DNA of 64,000 nt, taken from the NCBI GenBank assembly GCA_008694505.1, contig VZDJ01000301.1:1713485-1777484 (forward strand), in the 5' to 3' direction. The DNA is from Cyanoderma ruficeps. Taxonomy: Eukaryota > Chordata > Aves > Passeriformes > Timaliidae. This document shows, one piece after another, positions 39,985-54,600 of the stretch. The position numbers were made by a program, and so were the translations under genes. The notes under the pieces are model-generated. The model searched no databases. It saw only the letters and a program-made list of their open reading frames with translations, and had not been told where the DNA came from. Each line of letters opens with the position of its first letter. The stretch's first letter is position 1.

Positions 39985-42900
39985 GCTAGACAACATTTCC
40001 CAGCAGGGAGACTTCTGGGTTTGTTTTTCATTACACCTACTTTTTATTATTTCCTTGGCTTGTTCAGGAGAGGAGGAGAAAGAAACTAGAAGAAAAATGA
40101 ATACATTCCTATAATTTTTTAATCCCTTTAGTTATAAAAGATCTGAACAATCCTTTAAAAAATACCTGACTTCTAAGTGTCAACACATGGCTGATGTCAT
40201 AAAGTATTCATGGGGGCTGGGATTAATGCTGACATGTTTTAAACTGATTAAATTTGAGAACCTGATGACTGGAGTTGGATTTTCATTATTCCCTTGATAT
40301 GAGCAAAAAGTTTCAGAACCTGAGAGTTTCCAAGTATCCAGCACATCTCTGTGGAGCCCAAACAAATGGCCCAGGGAAAGCAATAACAGGTGGTCCCCAA
40401 CCATGGGTTTCTTTAGCTGCATCTCTCAAACTCAGTTACTCACATGCAGCACTTTCATCCTGATTTGTTCCACAAATCTGCCCTGCCAGGCTCTGCAAGC
40501 AGCCATCAGCTCCTTCATTTCTAGGAGTCTCTGAGGGAGCAGCTGCAGATGCCAAAGCCTTTGCCAGCTGTGGAGGAAGAAAATGGTGCCTGACAGGGCC
40601 AGCCAAACCATTGCCAGCTCCCAGCTCTGTGGCTGTAGGAGGCACACACATTTCTGAACACCCGCTCTGGCTATTTGTGCTGGATTTGCCACAGCATTGC
40701 ACATGGGACTTGATGCAGGCTCCTACCTGGGAAGCATCATGGCACAGATGTGGTCAACCAGAGCCTCCAAGAACTTTGGGAGATGCTGCTGCACACAGAG
40801 AAAGTCTTCCTCTTAGAGGAGGTTTTTCCATGCAAAATATAGGCCCTGCTGGAGCCTGACGACCCAGCACCAACTCCAGGCCTCTCTCAGGAGATCTGTC
40901 CTCAGGAAGAGTTTTGCTCCCAGAAGAGAGAGCTCTGCAGAGGATTACTCTGCACAGTAACCTGTCATGAGGGTTTGCAAACGAGCTCTGCAAGAACCCA
41001 GCTCTCCTGGGCAACACTTCAGGGTGCATGGACTGAAAACGGCCTGAACTCTGCAGGGAGCCCTGGGGAGAGAGGCCAGAGGTTAAGTGTTCAACTTCTG
41101 AGCAGCTCCAGCCCCAAAATTCATGCATCAGCTGAAGGGATGGAGTAAGGGAGCCTGGGCCCATCTTGGATCATCTTGCTCAGGATCTTCCTCACTCAGT
41201 CAAGACTCAAAATTCCCAAGGCAACAGGTGTTGAGCTGGGCTCCACATGGCAATGACATGAGAGAAATTCCCCCAATCTTCCTTCTCTCTTCCTCCTTCT
41301 TCTCCTCCTCTTCTCCAGCCCTGGCAGCACATCTCTGCAATGGCCATGTAACAACAGCACCCTGGCTCTTGCCCAGCAGGGCTCCCACTGCATCTGGCAT
41401 TTCTGGGCATGGGCCTCCTGAGTACACCCATCTTAACTGCCCCACATCTTTCCACAGGCTGTTTCTGGGGCAGCGTGAGCGTGTTTTGCTAGTGCAGCTC
41501 GCATCACCCCTGCCCTGATAGGGCAGTTTTCCAGGCAGGGCAAACATTTCATCATCATCTCCTTCATGTTTCTTTTTCTTTCTCATTTCCCTTTTTTCCA
41601 CCCCCATGTTTTTTTCCTTCAATATTGCCTAACCTCCACCTGGGTGCAGGCGGTGGGGTGAGCTCACTGTGCTGAGCACTGCCAGCCTGAGGGCCATGCA
41701 GAGCAGCCTCCTCCACCCTGTGGGAGCCACGGAGACTCTGGTGGGAGGCATGGGGCCTGAGAAGTCCAAACTGAGCCGCTCCACCCAGGGACACAATCCT
41801 CAGCTTCCCTGCTGCACATCCCAGCATGGCTTTGGTTGGAGGGAGCTTGCCCGTTTCCATCAGCATCCCTGATGAGAAGACACAGCTCACCAGTGAGCAG
41901 AGAAAAGCATCAGCCCCACCACTGTCCTCCACCTGACTGTGGGAAACCAAAGCTTGCACATTTCTGGGGGTGTGGGAGGCACACAGCTAGCGGGGTGAGC
42001 TGCTGCCTTCCTGCACCTCCTCAGCCCATACCTCCCAAGAGACACAGTGGGAGCTCTGGTGGCAGAGCTCACCAGGAAATGGTGCTTTCTGCAGGAAAAG
42101 CTTTTTTTTTTTTCATTATTTTCTGTTTCTGCTCTTATTATTTTTTGGAGGGGGGAGGGGAATTGAGCTGGGGGATTTCTCTAGAAGTATATATTACAGG
42201 GGAAGAAATATCCATTTTCTGTCTAATCGCAAGAATTTTCTTGAAGCAGACAAATATCACTTCCCAGAGGGCTGAATTGCTTCTGCTTCCAGTTGCTGAG
42301 AACTACACTTTGTTAGATGGGAGTTTGATGAAAACCTTAAGTGGTGGCAAAAATGGAAATTTTGCAGAGATAGCTGCTGGAACCCTCTGAAAGGTCATGC
42401 TTTGGTGATGAAAAAGAGTTTAAAAACCTTTCTTTGCACCAGATCTTTCAGCAGGATGGCTTTGCACGAGGAGAAATGGGTTAGGAAAACAGGATGACAC
42501 CACTTTCTCAGGGACAGACAGAGTGAGGAAAGGAGGGGAAGGAATGAAGGTTGCCCAGTGCTAGACATAGACAGGAAGAGAGACCTGGGACTGGTGGCTA
42601 AGAGCATGGCTGGGGTTTTGCTTGGGGACTTTTAGTCTTCTAATTCTAGATTCAGTACCAGTAAGTTGCATTTTTCCCAAAAAAAAAAATATTAGTAGAG
42701 TAATTCAGTGCTACAAAGGTGCTATGCAAATTTCTGGTGGGAAATATATCTGTCTCAAAACATTGATAGCCTGTGGTTTCATTTATGTGGTGGATGTTAA
42801 TGTGTCTAATGATTCTGAGGAGAGATGTCTGAAAAAATAAATTTGGAGTTGTTTTGTTTCATGAGCAGTTCTGAAAAGTCAGGAAGGAGGGAATTAGTTC

Positions 42901-45900
42901 AGATTGCAACTAGGACTATTAATTTAAATTATAGAAAATGTGAAAGGTGAGGAGAAAATGCTGTGCTTTGATTTGGAGCTATTTACAAGTAAAATGGAGG
43001 GGAATTTTAAACTGAAATAAACATTGCAAATGTACTTTCTTGGAATTTTTTTTTTCCCAGGACAAACAATTTAGTTCAACCAGCACTAATGCTCAAAACT
43101 ATTTGTCACCAAATTTGCATTTTTCACACTAGGGAAGTTTCAGGTGAAATAATTGCACTCATCCCCAGCTCTGAGCCTGGGAATTGAGCATATCTCCCAG
43201 CCCTTTGCCACTCTGTGAACTAACTCGACTGGACATTTGTACCAAGCCTCTCACCACTGAGGATATGTCTCAGTCCAGGAGATGTGCTCCATTTTGTATT
43301 TGGGCAGCTCTGTCCTTTTTACATTTTAGCAAGATTCCCCCGCAGTGTGGTGTCACATAGAGAGAGCTCAAGGGGCAGGTGGAGCTCTTGGCTGAGTTCA
43401 CGTGGGTCACTCTCCTTCCCACAACAGCAGAAGACACAAGGCCAGTCCCTAGGGAAGGTCAGGGAACCCACCCCAAGTCATGATCCCACAATGAGACAAC
43501 CTGTCCTAACCCCACAGCAACCAGGTCACGGGTCCAGAGACAAAAATGTCACTCCAAAACACTCAACATGAGCTCCCCACCTCAGGTGGATGGCTGCAGA
43601 AAACCAACCCTTCAGGCTTTGCACCCTGGTGAAATTCATTTTCCTGGTGGGGAACACAGAGGCCACTTCCCTGCACCAGCACCCAGGGCTGGAGGGGAAG
43701 AGCACCCTCCCAGGGGATGAAGGCAGTTGGTCACACATCCCAGCCTGGCTGGACCTTGGCCAGTCCTGTCTTTCTGAGGTCCCACTGAAAATGGCAGTGG
43801 TCAAGGAAAGAAGGTAGCCAAGGTTAGGAGCAACATTTTTCTGAGAGGTAAGTTAAATAAGAGGAAATGGTTTTTCATCCGAAATGACCTGAAAATCTGG
43901 TTTGTAGCCATGTGCATTAACTCTTTAGTGGCATCAAGGTCTGGAGACACCTCTAATGATTTTCATGAACCTTTCAGAAGGGAATGGAACAAAGCAGCTC
44001 AGGAAATGGTTCCTATTTTCTGAAATGTTTCAAAACCCACATTAGGCTAGCTTTCCTATATTCCTATAGAATTTCCTATGTTCCAGAATCTAGGCAAAGG
44101 AACTTTAATAAACCAGACATTTTTAAATCCAACCTGCCATTTTTTCCCATCACTTTAATTATTCCCGGTGACCTGCTGCCCAAACATTGAAGCTGAGACC
44201 TGAGAATCATTCATTAATGTTTACAAGGCACTGAGATTACAGGGGGAGAGAGGCATAAAGATAGCACCTGTGAATAAATTATAGCAATAATATGTTCAGT
44301 CTCTGAGATTACTCATGCTCTAAAATCTGAGCAAGTGCATAAGTTTTTGCAGATTTGGGCCTTGGCTTGGTCCAAAGATACTTTCAGGTCAGGCTGTTAA
44401 CTCCATGAATGAGGCACTCGCTGGATCCACTTGGCTGCTATGGGTAGGAAGAGGGAAGCTGTCAAATATCAGGAATTTGGCAATATCACCATGTTACTTA
44501 AGTCATGCTAGTTAACTGGAGGAAGGTCATTCACTAAAACACTGTGTTGATAAATACCACAGAAGTGTGGAGCTGGAGAGGTCCCGAGGAACAAACATTG
44601 TTTAGGTTTTACAGTGCAAATTGCTCTAGGAACAGAAAAATGTCTTTCCATTTTTCCTGATCCCAGACATTCCTTGGAGCATAGGCCATGGCTGCTTTAT
44701 TTTTAAAATCAACAAGCTTTTCTGAAGAAAAATCATTTCTTGATCTCGTGACTGCCACAGCAGAAACAGGCTCCATCCCCTCGCAGTCAGGCAATGTGCT
44801 TCCTGCCAGCTGGACTCGCTGCCTAAACCGTGCCCCAGCTAGGCACAAGCTGCCTCTTATCCGCCAGCCTGGGCTGGAGCAATAAGATTGAGACATTTCA
44901 AGATATCCTCTGGGAAAGCAAGAGGAATCCAGGTGAGTTGCCTTGTCAGTCACGGCGAAGCACGCAGCCAGTGCATGGCCCCTGCAGCTCGGTGTGTGCT
45001 GAGCCCACCCAGCCCTGTGCAGCCTCACCTGGGCACAGGGGCTGCCCTGCAAGGTCAGGGGGAGCCTTCAGCCTCACCAAGCTCTCATGCTGCACACACA
45101 CCACCACACCCTGGAAGCACCAAGGCCACCCTTCCTAATAATGTGGTCATTGCATCCTATAGGAAACCCTGAGGGTCTTACACCAAGTGGATTAACCATA
45201 TCAAAGCTGGATTGTGCAAGAAAAGCAACTTATTTCCCCCCATCATGCAGTTGGTTACAATGAGAAGGAAACACCAGTACTACACATTTTATAAGGAAAA
45301 GTGTTTCAATCCAGAAAAATGCAAAACTGGTACTCCTTCCATTCTCCAGCTGTGTTCTTGTTGCCCCTTATCTCCATAATACATCACAGCATGCTGTGCC
45401 TGAAGGCTGCACCCCATCGCCACGCTGCACCACCACCTCATAGTTTCAACTTTCTCTGTGTTTTCAGTCTAGTTCTGTAATGGCTACTTTGTACCAGTTG
45501 AAACACCTTATCTCCTTTGCTGGATCAAGGTCTCCTCTGTGTGTGTTGCAGTTTAGCAGCCTGGCACGTAGAAATGGCAAGTTTCAGCTATCACCAGCTG
45601 TTCTGTGTCCCTGTCTAAGACACACCATACTTCCCTCCAACAGGATTTCATTACAAACTGGCTTAAACCTCACCTACCTGCAGCCCTGGTATAAGGGTAT
45701 AAGCCTTTGCTTCCATCCAAGGATGTGTTCAAGCTGTTCAAGCCTTTGTCTCTCTGAATGAGCAACCAAGTGGGGAAATTCAGCCTGACACATGGGGCTG
45801 GCAGAAGTGATGCTCTGAAAGCTCAAGAAGTCAGGAATAGCCAGAAGAACCCCAAACAGAGCACCTGCAAGGCTGGTGCTCACACCTGAGGCAGTAGTCT

Positions 45901-48564
45901 GGGTGGTGTGTAAAGGTATCTGCAGGGCACAACCAGCCTAGCATGGACTGCTCCTTTAGTTGAAGGGCCTCTTTGGAGCATCTCTTTTTCTGCACCCATT
46001 ACAAAAGCAGCAGTTATCAAGCCCCTGTGAAGATGCTCTCACTGGTGAACCTGCCCAGGTTCACACTGCAGCCCAGCGGCAGGTCCAGAGGAGAAGCACC
46101 CCACACCATTCACCTGCCCCTCTCTTTGCAGCCACTCATCCCCTCACAAGGTCTCAGGCAGCAGAGGTTGTCCAAGTCTCCAGACTGAAATTCTCAGTAT
46201 TATCATTACTGTCACAGCATCTAAAGAGGACACAACCAAGAACAAAGGACTTGTTTTGCTAGACTCTACACATCTCATCTGTGCTTGAAGGAAGTTTCTC
46301 TGCCTGTGAACACACTCACCAAGCTCCTGGTGTTGGAAACTCTTACAGGCATTACCATAAAACCTCTGAGAAATTACATGCAAAGGAAAATGACCAAGCC
46401 CTGCAGAAACTGCCTGTTCCTGTCCTCAAGTTTAATTAATCTGTCCATCGGCTTAAGCTGTTCTGAAACACTTTTGTGAAAGATGAAGGCAGGACAGGGA
46501 GAGCTCAGGAGGTGTTAATGACCCATGGAGAGCACTACTTAGCTGGCACAGGAGCTCTGCTTGTTGCAGTCTTGTGGAGCACATGCTGCTCTGGGAGGCT
46601 GTCCTCACCTGTGGCTTGTGTTTTCTGTGTATTTGGTTGTTCTCAGTCGATGAACAAGTTTGAATATCTCTGCTGAGAGACCCCCTATCAAGGCTGGAGT
46701 TTCCTTGTTTTGCGTTTCTGCTCATTTCACAAACGTATTTAATGTTCTTGAGCATCGTTTTCCATGCAACTCCACACCTGTGTGCAACAGCTGCAGTGCT
46801 GACCCCTCCAAAGCCACCCCTGCAGAGGGACTTGGAAGTCTGTGCACTGCCTCCCTCCAAGGCAGCGCTGGGCTCTGCAGTGACCCGCTGTGAGCCACCA
46901 CGTCAGTGGTGCCGTGCCAGCCCCTTCATGCTCTGAGCCTTCTCCAGCCAGTTCTCTCACTCTCAGAGCTAGACCTGATCTGTGTAACAGACCTGCTTCC
47001 TCCCAAGGGAAAGCTCTGCACTGTTGTCTTTTTGCCTTACCCAGACAGACCAATGAACCCTTGAGATACCGGGAATGCCGGCTACTAACAAGGTTGGCCA
47101 ATGCCTGGGATGTCTGGGGGCTTCAGGCATCTTAGCTGAGCTCTTCCTGCTCAGGAGAAGGCTAATTAATCAGTTCTGCTGTTCTGGCATCACCCAAAAG
47201 TGAAAATACTTTCTGGCAGGGCAGCAGGCACAAAATTAGCTGCTGCATTAAACTCCAAATCTCCTTTACTCCTTTATTAGTTGCATTTGGTGATGATGAG
47301 GAGTGAGGCATTAACTGGTCCCTGATGGATAAAGAAACTATTACTCTGCTTTCTCTTTGCAGCTGGGAAGAGGAAATAGGTTTTATTACCGAGATTTCCT
47401 TGAAGACATTCACTTGACTTTGTGGCATCAGAGACGGAAGAGAAATGAAGAACACAGGAATCTTGGCACAGCAGGAGAGATTGTGCACGGATAATAACAG
47501 AGAGAGAAGCACCAGGTCAATTGGGAGCTGAAATATACTTAGGTGATTGAATCCTTGTGTTGGGTTGAAGCTTTGACGATCTGCCGGGCTCAACTAATTT
47601 CAGCATTACAGCCAGAATCTCTGTGCTGGCACTGAGGGCCTAAACCAGGGAACTTGCTGGGAAGACACATTTGGGATGGATTAGAGTGGAACATAAGAGA
47701 AAAAAAATAGAATAGAAATTACAGATTATTAATTCTTTGCTGTTTGGTTAGGTTTTTTTACCCAAGATTAGATTTAGAATTTACCCATTCTTGCTTTAGG
47801 CCTAAATCCCAGCTAACATGACGTGACCCTACTAGAGGAAGGTGCAGACTGGAAGAGCCCATGTAAATCACAATCCATGCCTTGAAATATCAGAGGGTTC
47901 ACTTTGGAATGAGACACTGACTTTCCTAAGGGATAATCCCAAATTATTAAATTTGCTACCCATTTGTTCACAAGACAAACACAGCCTAGACACAGATGTG
48001 CAAGAGACCTAGAGCAGACTGGTGCAAAAGGGCAGAGGTGGTACAGAGCTGACCTGAGCATGGTGGGGGACAAATGGCCTGTTAACCAGCACTGGGAGGA
48101 GACTGGAAGAAACACCCTAACCATGTGGGGAAAGAGGTCCTGTGACAGGCAGGCAGGGATAAAAAGCCAATCTGGCCAAAGAGGATGTGGTAACCCAGGC
48201 CTGTGGGGACCAGGCTCCAAAGCCCAGCAGGTACATCCTGTTCTTGGTCACTGAGGGACTTCTCATCCCATGGGCATGTGGACCCCAGCCAGGAGGAGGG
48301 TTGGGAAGAGGAACCACATGAAACCATCTTGTCCCACCACTCCCTGCCAATGAGGGAAAATGACATGGAGAGGTGGGGCAGGTGGCCAAGGGATATCCTC
48401 CTGGATAGAATGCATTTAAACCTCCTTGGAGGAAAAGTTCAGGGGCTGGCCCAAATATCAGCACAGCATGGTGAGATGAGCTTGTTTCTCAGGACAGGTC
48501 AACCAAGAGGCTGGCAGAGCCCTGAGCTTTACTTCTGGTAGCTTTTGCTGGCTGCTGCTCAGGG

Positions 48565-48765
48565 CACCACCCTCCAGCTCTGCTGTGCCTCCAATCCTCT
48601 CACCTCCCTCCACCTCACTTTCCACATCTACAAAGTGGAGCTAAAGCTAATTACAGCCCCTAGAATGGAGCTGCATCACTTGGCTTTACCAGTATTTCAA
48701 AAGCAGCCAGACATGAAAGGTGCTTGAGAAAGCAGAGTATTGTTATTACTAATAATTACAAAAAT
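48565..48765 (+). mobile_element. MIR-type core-SINE remnant
   Basis: CACTTTCCACATCTACAAAG matches the MIR motif CAGTTTCCTCATCTGTAAAA. It is followed at the proper distance by AGGTGCTTGAGAAAGCAG (MIR: AAGCGCTTAGAACAGTG) and a terminal TATTGTTATTACTAATAATT. Motif order and spacing fit a MIR in plus orientation. Confidence 0.6.
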
Positions 48766-51339
48766 TAACCAAATATTTGTCTAGCAGCATCCATCCCCAC
48801 TGCTGCTTCTTACATAAAACACACACATGCCTTGACTGCCAAGCCAAAGCCTCAGAATCACTACATCAGCCCTACGGTATCAAGAAGGGGGGCAAAGCGC
48901 CTTGGGTCTAAAAAGGGTTGTCTGTTCCAGCAATTAATTTAATTGTCCTAAATATAACCCAGGTATAGTGCAGATCCAGATTGCTGGCTGACAACAAACC
49001 CAAACAGGGCCCAGAGGCTGCGAGGCAGCAGGTTAAATGCTGCCTCTGAAGCTGCTGGGCTGATCCTGGCACACGAGTATATTTTCTCTTGGTATTCGCC
49101 GCCGCTTGCTGCTTGCTGCTGTGGAGTCGAATTCTCGTAAAATGTTTATCAATGTCTGGGCATCTTCCAAACCAAGAAAGGGTGCGTGAGAAGTGTCCCC
49201 TTGCAGTCAGCAGAGACTGGATTTCATCACTTGTTTTAATTCCCTTCTTCATAATTTTATTGCTTTTTTTTTTCTCCTGTTTTCTAATAAGCTCTTCTAA
49301 CACCTAATGAAATCAGTCCTTTTTTCCTTCTACTTACCTCCCCCTACTGCCATTGCGATTACCTAGACTAGAAAAATACAGAGCACGGGGTCCTGCAGGC
49401 TGAGGTTTTAGTCACTGATTTCAACTGACGTGAGCAGAATCGGCAATGAACTTCAATGTCATGGTATTTTGATTCCTCCCTCTTCCGTATTGCATGAAAT
49501 ATCTGAAGGGGACAAATGCCAAGGAGTGACAAGAATTCTTTTGGGTTGTACAACCAAAAATGAAACTAAGAAAGGAGCCATTTCCAGAGGGGGAGATGCA
49601 GTCAGCTGTGTAGTCGTTATCTGTAATAGATGGCATCTCTCACTGATGTGATCTCTATTATCCTCCTATCTCAGTATCTCACAGGCTTTAATGGATTCTT
49701 CCCTCCAGCATCTCTTCAGGACTGTGCCATTGTCCTACACACATTTTATTAACAGGGACCAGAAGCACCAAGAGACCAAGACCCAACTTCCCTAATCTAT
49801 GCTGGCACCCAAGTTCCTGTTGGTCACTGTCTAAAAACCCATCTGTAATCTGGGCACTACGTTTTTAACAGGAAATTTATTGCGAAGTGTAAAAAAAGTG
49901 CTCTGTGACCACAGAGAGGCAAACAAATCTCATAAAATCCAAGTTTGTTATTTCCTGCTCTGCTTTCAAAACAAAACACAATAATTTTAGCAGACAATTA
50001 AACTCTCTGATTTCCAAGGGAGGCAGGCACACAAATACTTTTGAGGATCTGAGCCCACATGATTATGTAAGGAATTAGTAGGAGGGAATTAACCCAATCA
50101 CTGGAGCGTCCTTGTGGAGAGGATGTCATCCACACTCGGGGCTGCCATACGGAAACATATCAGAGCAAAACGTAAAACACAAAAATACTTAAAATTTTAA
50201 TCAGCAAAGTGCCAAAAAATGCATTGCTCCACATCAGGGCAATATCTAGCCTGACCCCTTTCTACCTCCTGCCTCACCACCGTGCTGCCTGTACTCCAAA
50301 AAGCCAGGAAAAAAAAAGCCCAACGTTGCACATACTCTTTCCAAGCACACAGGACCTCCACGTGGGACAGTTGCCCGTGGACTGGTTGTCTGTGCATTAC
50401 CCTCTGTGCATGGACACAGGCTCTGTGTCGGGGCAAACAGTCCCCGGGCACCCATGAGACATTTGGTAGGAGGACTACGGGTGCCCCATGCCGAGCAGAC
50501 ACACGGATGTGGGGACAAGGCAGCAGCAGGGCAGGATTTTCCCCACCCGGCAAGGATCTCGCATTTCTCCCTCCACCCTGGGGCTGCTCATTAAATATGC
50601 TGTGATGTTAAAACAAAGCTACTTTAAAAACATGAAAATAAGTAGGAGAGAGCAAAATTTGGGGAAGTAATGGGGAAGGTCGTGGGCCTGATCCTGCTCT
50701 TCCTCAGGACGTGGTAATGAGGAGCATTAGGTGAAGGCAATTCCGAGGCGGGCTCCTTGATTCCAGCCTGAATGGGACATAAAGGAGATCTGCCTCCTTT
50801 CCCATATTTTAATGTTGTCACAGTCGAATTTATCATGCTGAAAACCAGTGGAGTTGTTTCAGGAGTGAGGACTGGGGCAGCAGCAGACCTGGGAACGCAG
50901 AATGCAGACAGTGGGAAACCACCCTCCCTGCCTGGGATGGACACAGCTCCCAGCACGGCTCTGACGATAAAAGCAAACTTTCCCGGGCAGGCAAAGGCTG
51001 CCTCGACTGTCACTTTAATTGAAACCTTCTGCAGTCGTCTACTTCACCTTACGTTTAATGATTCACCTCTTAAGCAGCCCACTTGTACCTTTGTAATCTT
51101 TCTGAAGGTTAACTTGTTGATCCTCGAAACTTGTCTGGAGGGAGAGAGACAACGCGCGGGGAGACTCAGGAGGAAAAAAGTATCAAGTTTTCTGACAAAA
51201 AGTGTTTTTATTGAGGGAGAAGGAATGAGAAATGAACTGCAAAATTCAGAAGAGCCGATGAGACTTTGGAGAGAAAAAGGAAAACAAGAAAAAAAACCAA
51301 AAAAAAATCAATAAAAAAAATATGAGGGATGGGGGGGAA

Positions 51340-52240
51340 CAGTTGGGTTTAGCTCCCAATTTTTGGGAGACAGTTTATCTGCTTTATAGGAATCAAAAAT
51401 ATATTTGTCATTTACCAAATTAAATAAAAATAATCGTTGCATTAAATTATTTTTAGGACATTAAGAGTTACATTCTTAGGGGTAATAATCTATTTGTAAC
51501 ACTGTAATGGAGTAACTGGCAATTTCATACAGCTTCGGGATCAATTTTTTCCTATTTGTCATGTACCTATGCAAATAAATATCCCATTTGATTCATGTCC
51601 ATATCGTAGGATCTGCCTGCTTCTTTCTTACTCCTTTAATATTTAATTATTTAAAACAAGAAGAAATCTCATGGGAATTTTTATCTCAAAAAATAGCTGA
51701 CTTTTTCTTGTCATTCGAGAATAACAGAAAAAAGATGTGAAAATCTAATTCTTTTTAAGTCCTAAAACTGAAACTCAAAAAAGGATGAGGAGAAAAAATC
51801 TTAAACCCCAGAAACCAAACTTCCTCCCCTCCCTTTTTACATGAATATTCTGAGTTTTTACTGTAGCTATTCATAGTCATACCTAAATGTAGTCTATAAA
51901 TCTACTAATATATTATTTAACGCTCTAACTACTGGTATATAAAATTATAAAATATTCTGTTGGCAATACATTTAATTGAATTCTTTTTAGAGACAGCTTG
52001 TTATTGCCAGACATGCTTTTAGAGATAGTACGGAGAAATAAAAGAATTCCAGAAGGCAGTAAAACAAATAATTACCATTTTCACCATTACTTCCAGATAC
52101 CCTCCTATCCAGTCAATAAATCCTTTAAGTCTAAATCAAAGAGTTTCCGTGAACAAAATTGCACAGATCATTTCAAAGAATATAAAAATTACGTCGATGT
52201 TTTATTTGAAGAGAGAAATTGAAATTCACAGAGTAATCTA
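51340..52240. other. AT-rich block
   Basis: About 900 bases of markedly A/T-rich, non-repetitive sequence with many TAAT, ATTTA and ATGCAAAT-like words. It could be a matrix attachment region or a homeobox/POU-bound enhancer. A 74-codon open frame (51998-52222, plus) lies in it but resembles nothing I know. Confidence 0.4.
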
Positions 52241-53953
52241 CTGGCTGAGACGTCCCGGGAGTTATTTGAGAAAAAACAGAAATAACCTAGGCTAGTTTAG
52301 CCTGAACTTTAGAAGCCCATTTCAAAATGATCAGGGTAAATGCAAATCCCTCTTTTAATTACAATGTGCTTGTGCCTGTAAAAGTTTCAGGCATTGTCCT
52401 TCTTCTTAGGCTCTCTGCTGATTTTTAATATCAGATATCTGCAAGATTCTCTGAGGCGTAGGAGTAATAAATAATACTATAAACCATCCAAAGCAACCAC
52501 TGCTTTTTATTCTTTTTATTACTTTTTTCCCCAACAAAGCAACTTACACATTGGGTTTGAACTAGCTCAGCACAACTCCTAATCAGAGAAGGATCTGTAG
52601 GGGTTACTGAGGTTTTTTCATCGTAACATCTGAACGCTGACAGATCTGCTGAAAAGAAAAGAGGTCAGTAGTGCTGCTCAGCCACGGGCCATGGATTTTC
52701 AGCTTCCACTGGTCATACACTTCAGTTTGGTGGGTGCCAGGAGGACAAAATCTGGGGACAAGTCAGGAATTGCCTGGGGATGCTGATCAGGCGAAGGGTC
52801 CCCCACCATGTCCCCTGCCAGGAGGCTTCTTGCCCAGCACAGCCCCACTGAGGCACAGACAGGCTGTGGTCAATAACTGGTTAAAAATCGACTGGGTCTG
52901 GGGGGGTGTGGGGGAGTGGGAGGTAATTATCTGCAGCTTGAAAACTTCTGGATGAAGTTTCCCTTTTAAATGAAAGATGGGGCAGAATTTATATGGGGCT
53001 CTGTGTGCTCAGTGGAATGGGGACAGTCCTTACCCACCCCCCGAGAACTGCTGTTTGCGCACAGCCAGTTTGGGAGATCAGGCAGGAGACAGGCAGATAT
53101 CGTGCTCCTATGTGGCAAGAAAGCAGTTTTTGACAGGCAAGGCTACACTGTCTCCTGGCAGCAAGCACCAACCAGATATGCCAGTTATTTGGGCAATTTT
53201 GCCAGAATATTATCCTGGGGGTTGATGTGCACACAGCGTGGATGCACACCCCTCCACCATCAGGGCAGCTCTTCTTGCAGAGTATTCATCCGAGTGCGGT
53301 TCATTACCCCAAACGGGACGTCTGGACATGGCACGGGGGTTAAAATGTGTTCTCAGGCCGAGTGAGGAGCCACGGGGTGGCATGGAGGTGCTGAGGGCCA
53401 GCCAGCCACACACCTCTCTGCAGCCCCTGGCTGTCCCTCCCTCCATCCATCTCCTCATCCCTCTGGTCCTGTCCTCCAGGGCACCCTGTGCTTCCCTTTC
53501 CAGTACCCATCCAGATGCTGGCAGACGCCAAGGGGTATCGGCAGCCACCTAAAGCCTCTGCACGAGATGTGAAGGGAGTAACACAGATTGGGCCAGGGGC
53601 TTGTGGCTGCTGGGCTCAGTGGGAGCCGGGCTGAGTGAGGGTGAGGTACGGTCAGGTGTGCCCAAGGCGTGCTGGGACAGCCACGTTTTACCACGACATT
53701 CAAGTTTTTCCACTTCCAGCCCTTTCCCTTGCAGTAAAGACCAAATTAGATCACAAACACTCAAATTTAAAACAAGAAAAAATAAAAAAGAAAGCAAGAG
53801 AATGGAGCCCAGATGAGCATTGCAGCACCCCACTCCCTGCCATTCCCATACACCCAGCTGCTGCTCCCTCTTCTCCTCCCAGTCGGAGCCCATGCCTCTT
53901 CCGATACCCAGGAAAACATTTTGTTCTGCGTTAAAGGCTAAAGCTAACACATG

Positions 53954-53970
53954 ACCAGCAAGAGGCAGCA
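53954..53970 (+). promoter_or_regulatory. possible CTCF site, forward
   Basis: ACCAGCAAGAGGCAGCA resembles the CTCF core (CCANNAGRGGGCAG) with a mismatch in the central G run. It lies about 75 bases left of a second, better forward match. Confidence 0.3.
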
Positions 53971-54026
53971 GTTTGTTTAGCTCTTGGAGTTTATTTTAAT
54001 TGCGGCCTTGTTTTGTAATGAGGACG

Positions 54027-54044
54027 GCTGCAGCAGGGGGAGCC
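54027..54044 (+). promoter_or_regulatory. possible CTCF site, forward
   Basis: GGCTGCAGCAGGGGGAGC closely matches the forward CTCF core (CCANCAGGGGGCGC), with A in place of C after the G run. It is about 4 kb upstream of the BCL6 promoter. Confidence 0.4.
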
Positions 54045-54600
54045 TGCTGGGATGTAGGGGGCTGTTCCAGAGGAGTTTCCTTATCAATAAAAAGAAGTCT
54101 CAACTATTTAAATTAACAACAACTGCATTGGCATGCATACTCAGCTGCTTTGTCGTCTGGGAAGTTAAACCGTACACATTTGCTTATTAAGGATTTCAGT
54201 GGCTGGCTAGGATCACAAGTCCCCTCCAAGTGCCACCTTTCACATCGCCAACCTCCACCAGGGAGGAATGAAGATGAGAGAAACTGGCCCCACGTTCATG
54301 CTGACAGGCACAAAACAGCCTGGTAAACCGTAGTAGTTTGTTATGATGATGCATGAAAAAAAAAAAAAGGAGGAAAAAAAGTCAAATCATGTGATTTTTA
54401 TGCAAATCATACCAATTGGACCGTTTAAAAAAACCTTAAATGTCAGGTAGATAAGATCACGTACACCTAGAGCAGTGTCATGATGTTCCCTGTACATTAC
54501 ATTCATACTGGAAACCAAAACGTGTTACAGAAATCAGACACCCACAAAAAGCTCTGAGATTGCACTGAGAACAGGTTCCTACAAAGCATCGGTCTCTGAC

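Larger units (their letters stand above)
23916..48564. other. intergenic DNA, middle part
   Basis: Apart from the AAGG microsatellite, one CR1, the two CpG-rich patches and A-rich tracts, I recognise nothing. The longest open frame is 204 codons on the minus strand (38868-39482); its peptide shows no known motif and no codon regularity. Scattered single STAT/BCL6-type sites occur at 32718-32726 and 43037-43045. Confidence 0.6.

Noticed and set aside
51998..52222. 74-codon frame in the AT-rich block, preceded by TTCTTTTTAG, which looks like a splice acceptor
   Set aside because: With this composition a frame of this length in about 1 kb over six frames is not surprising, and the peptide resembles nothing known.
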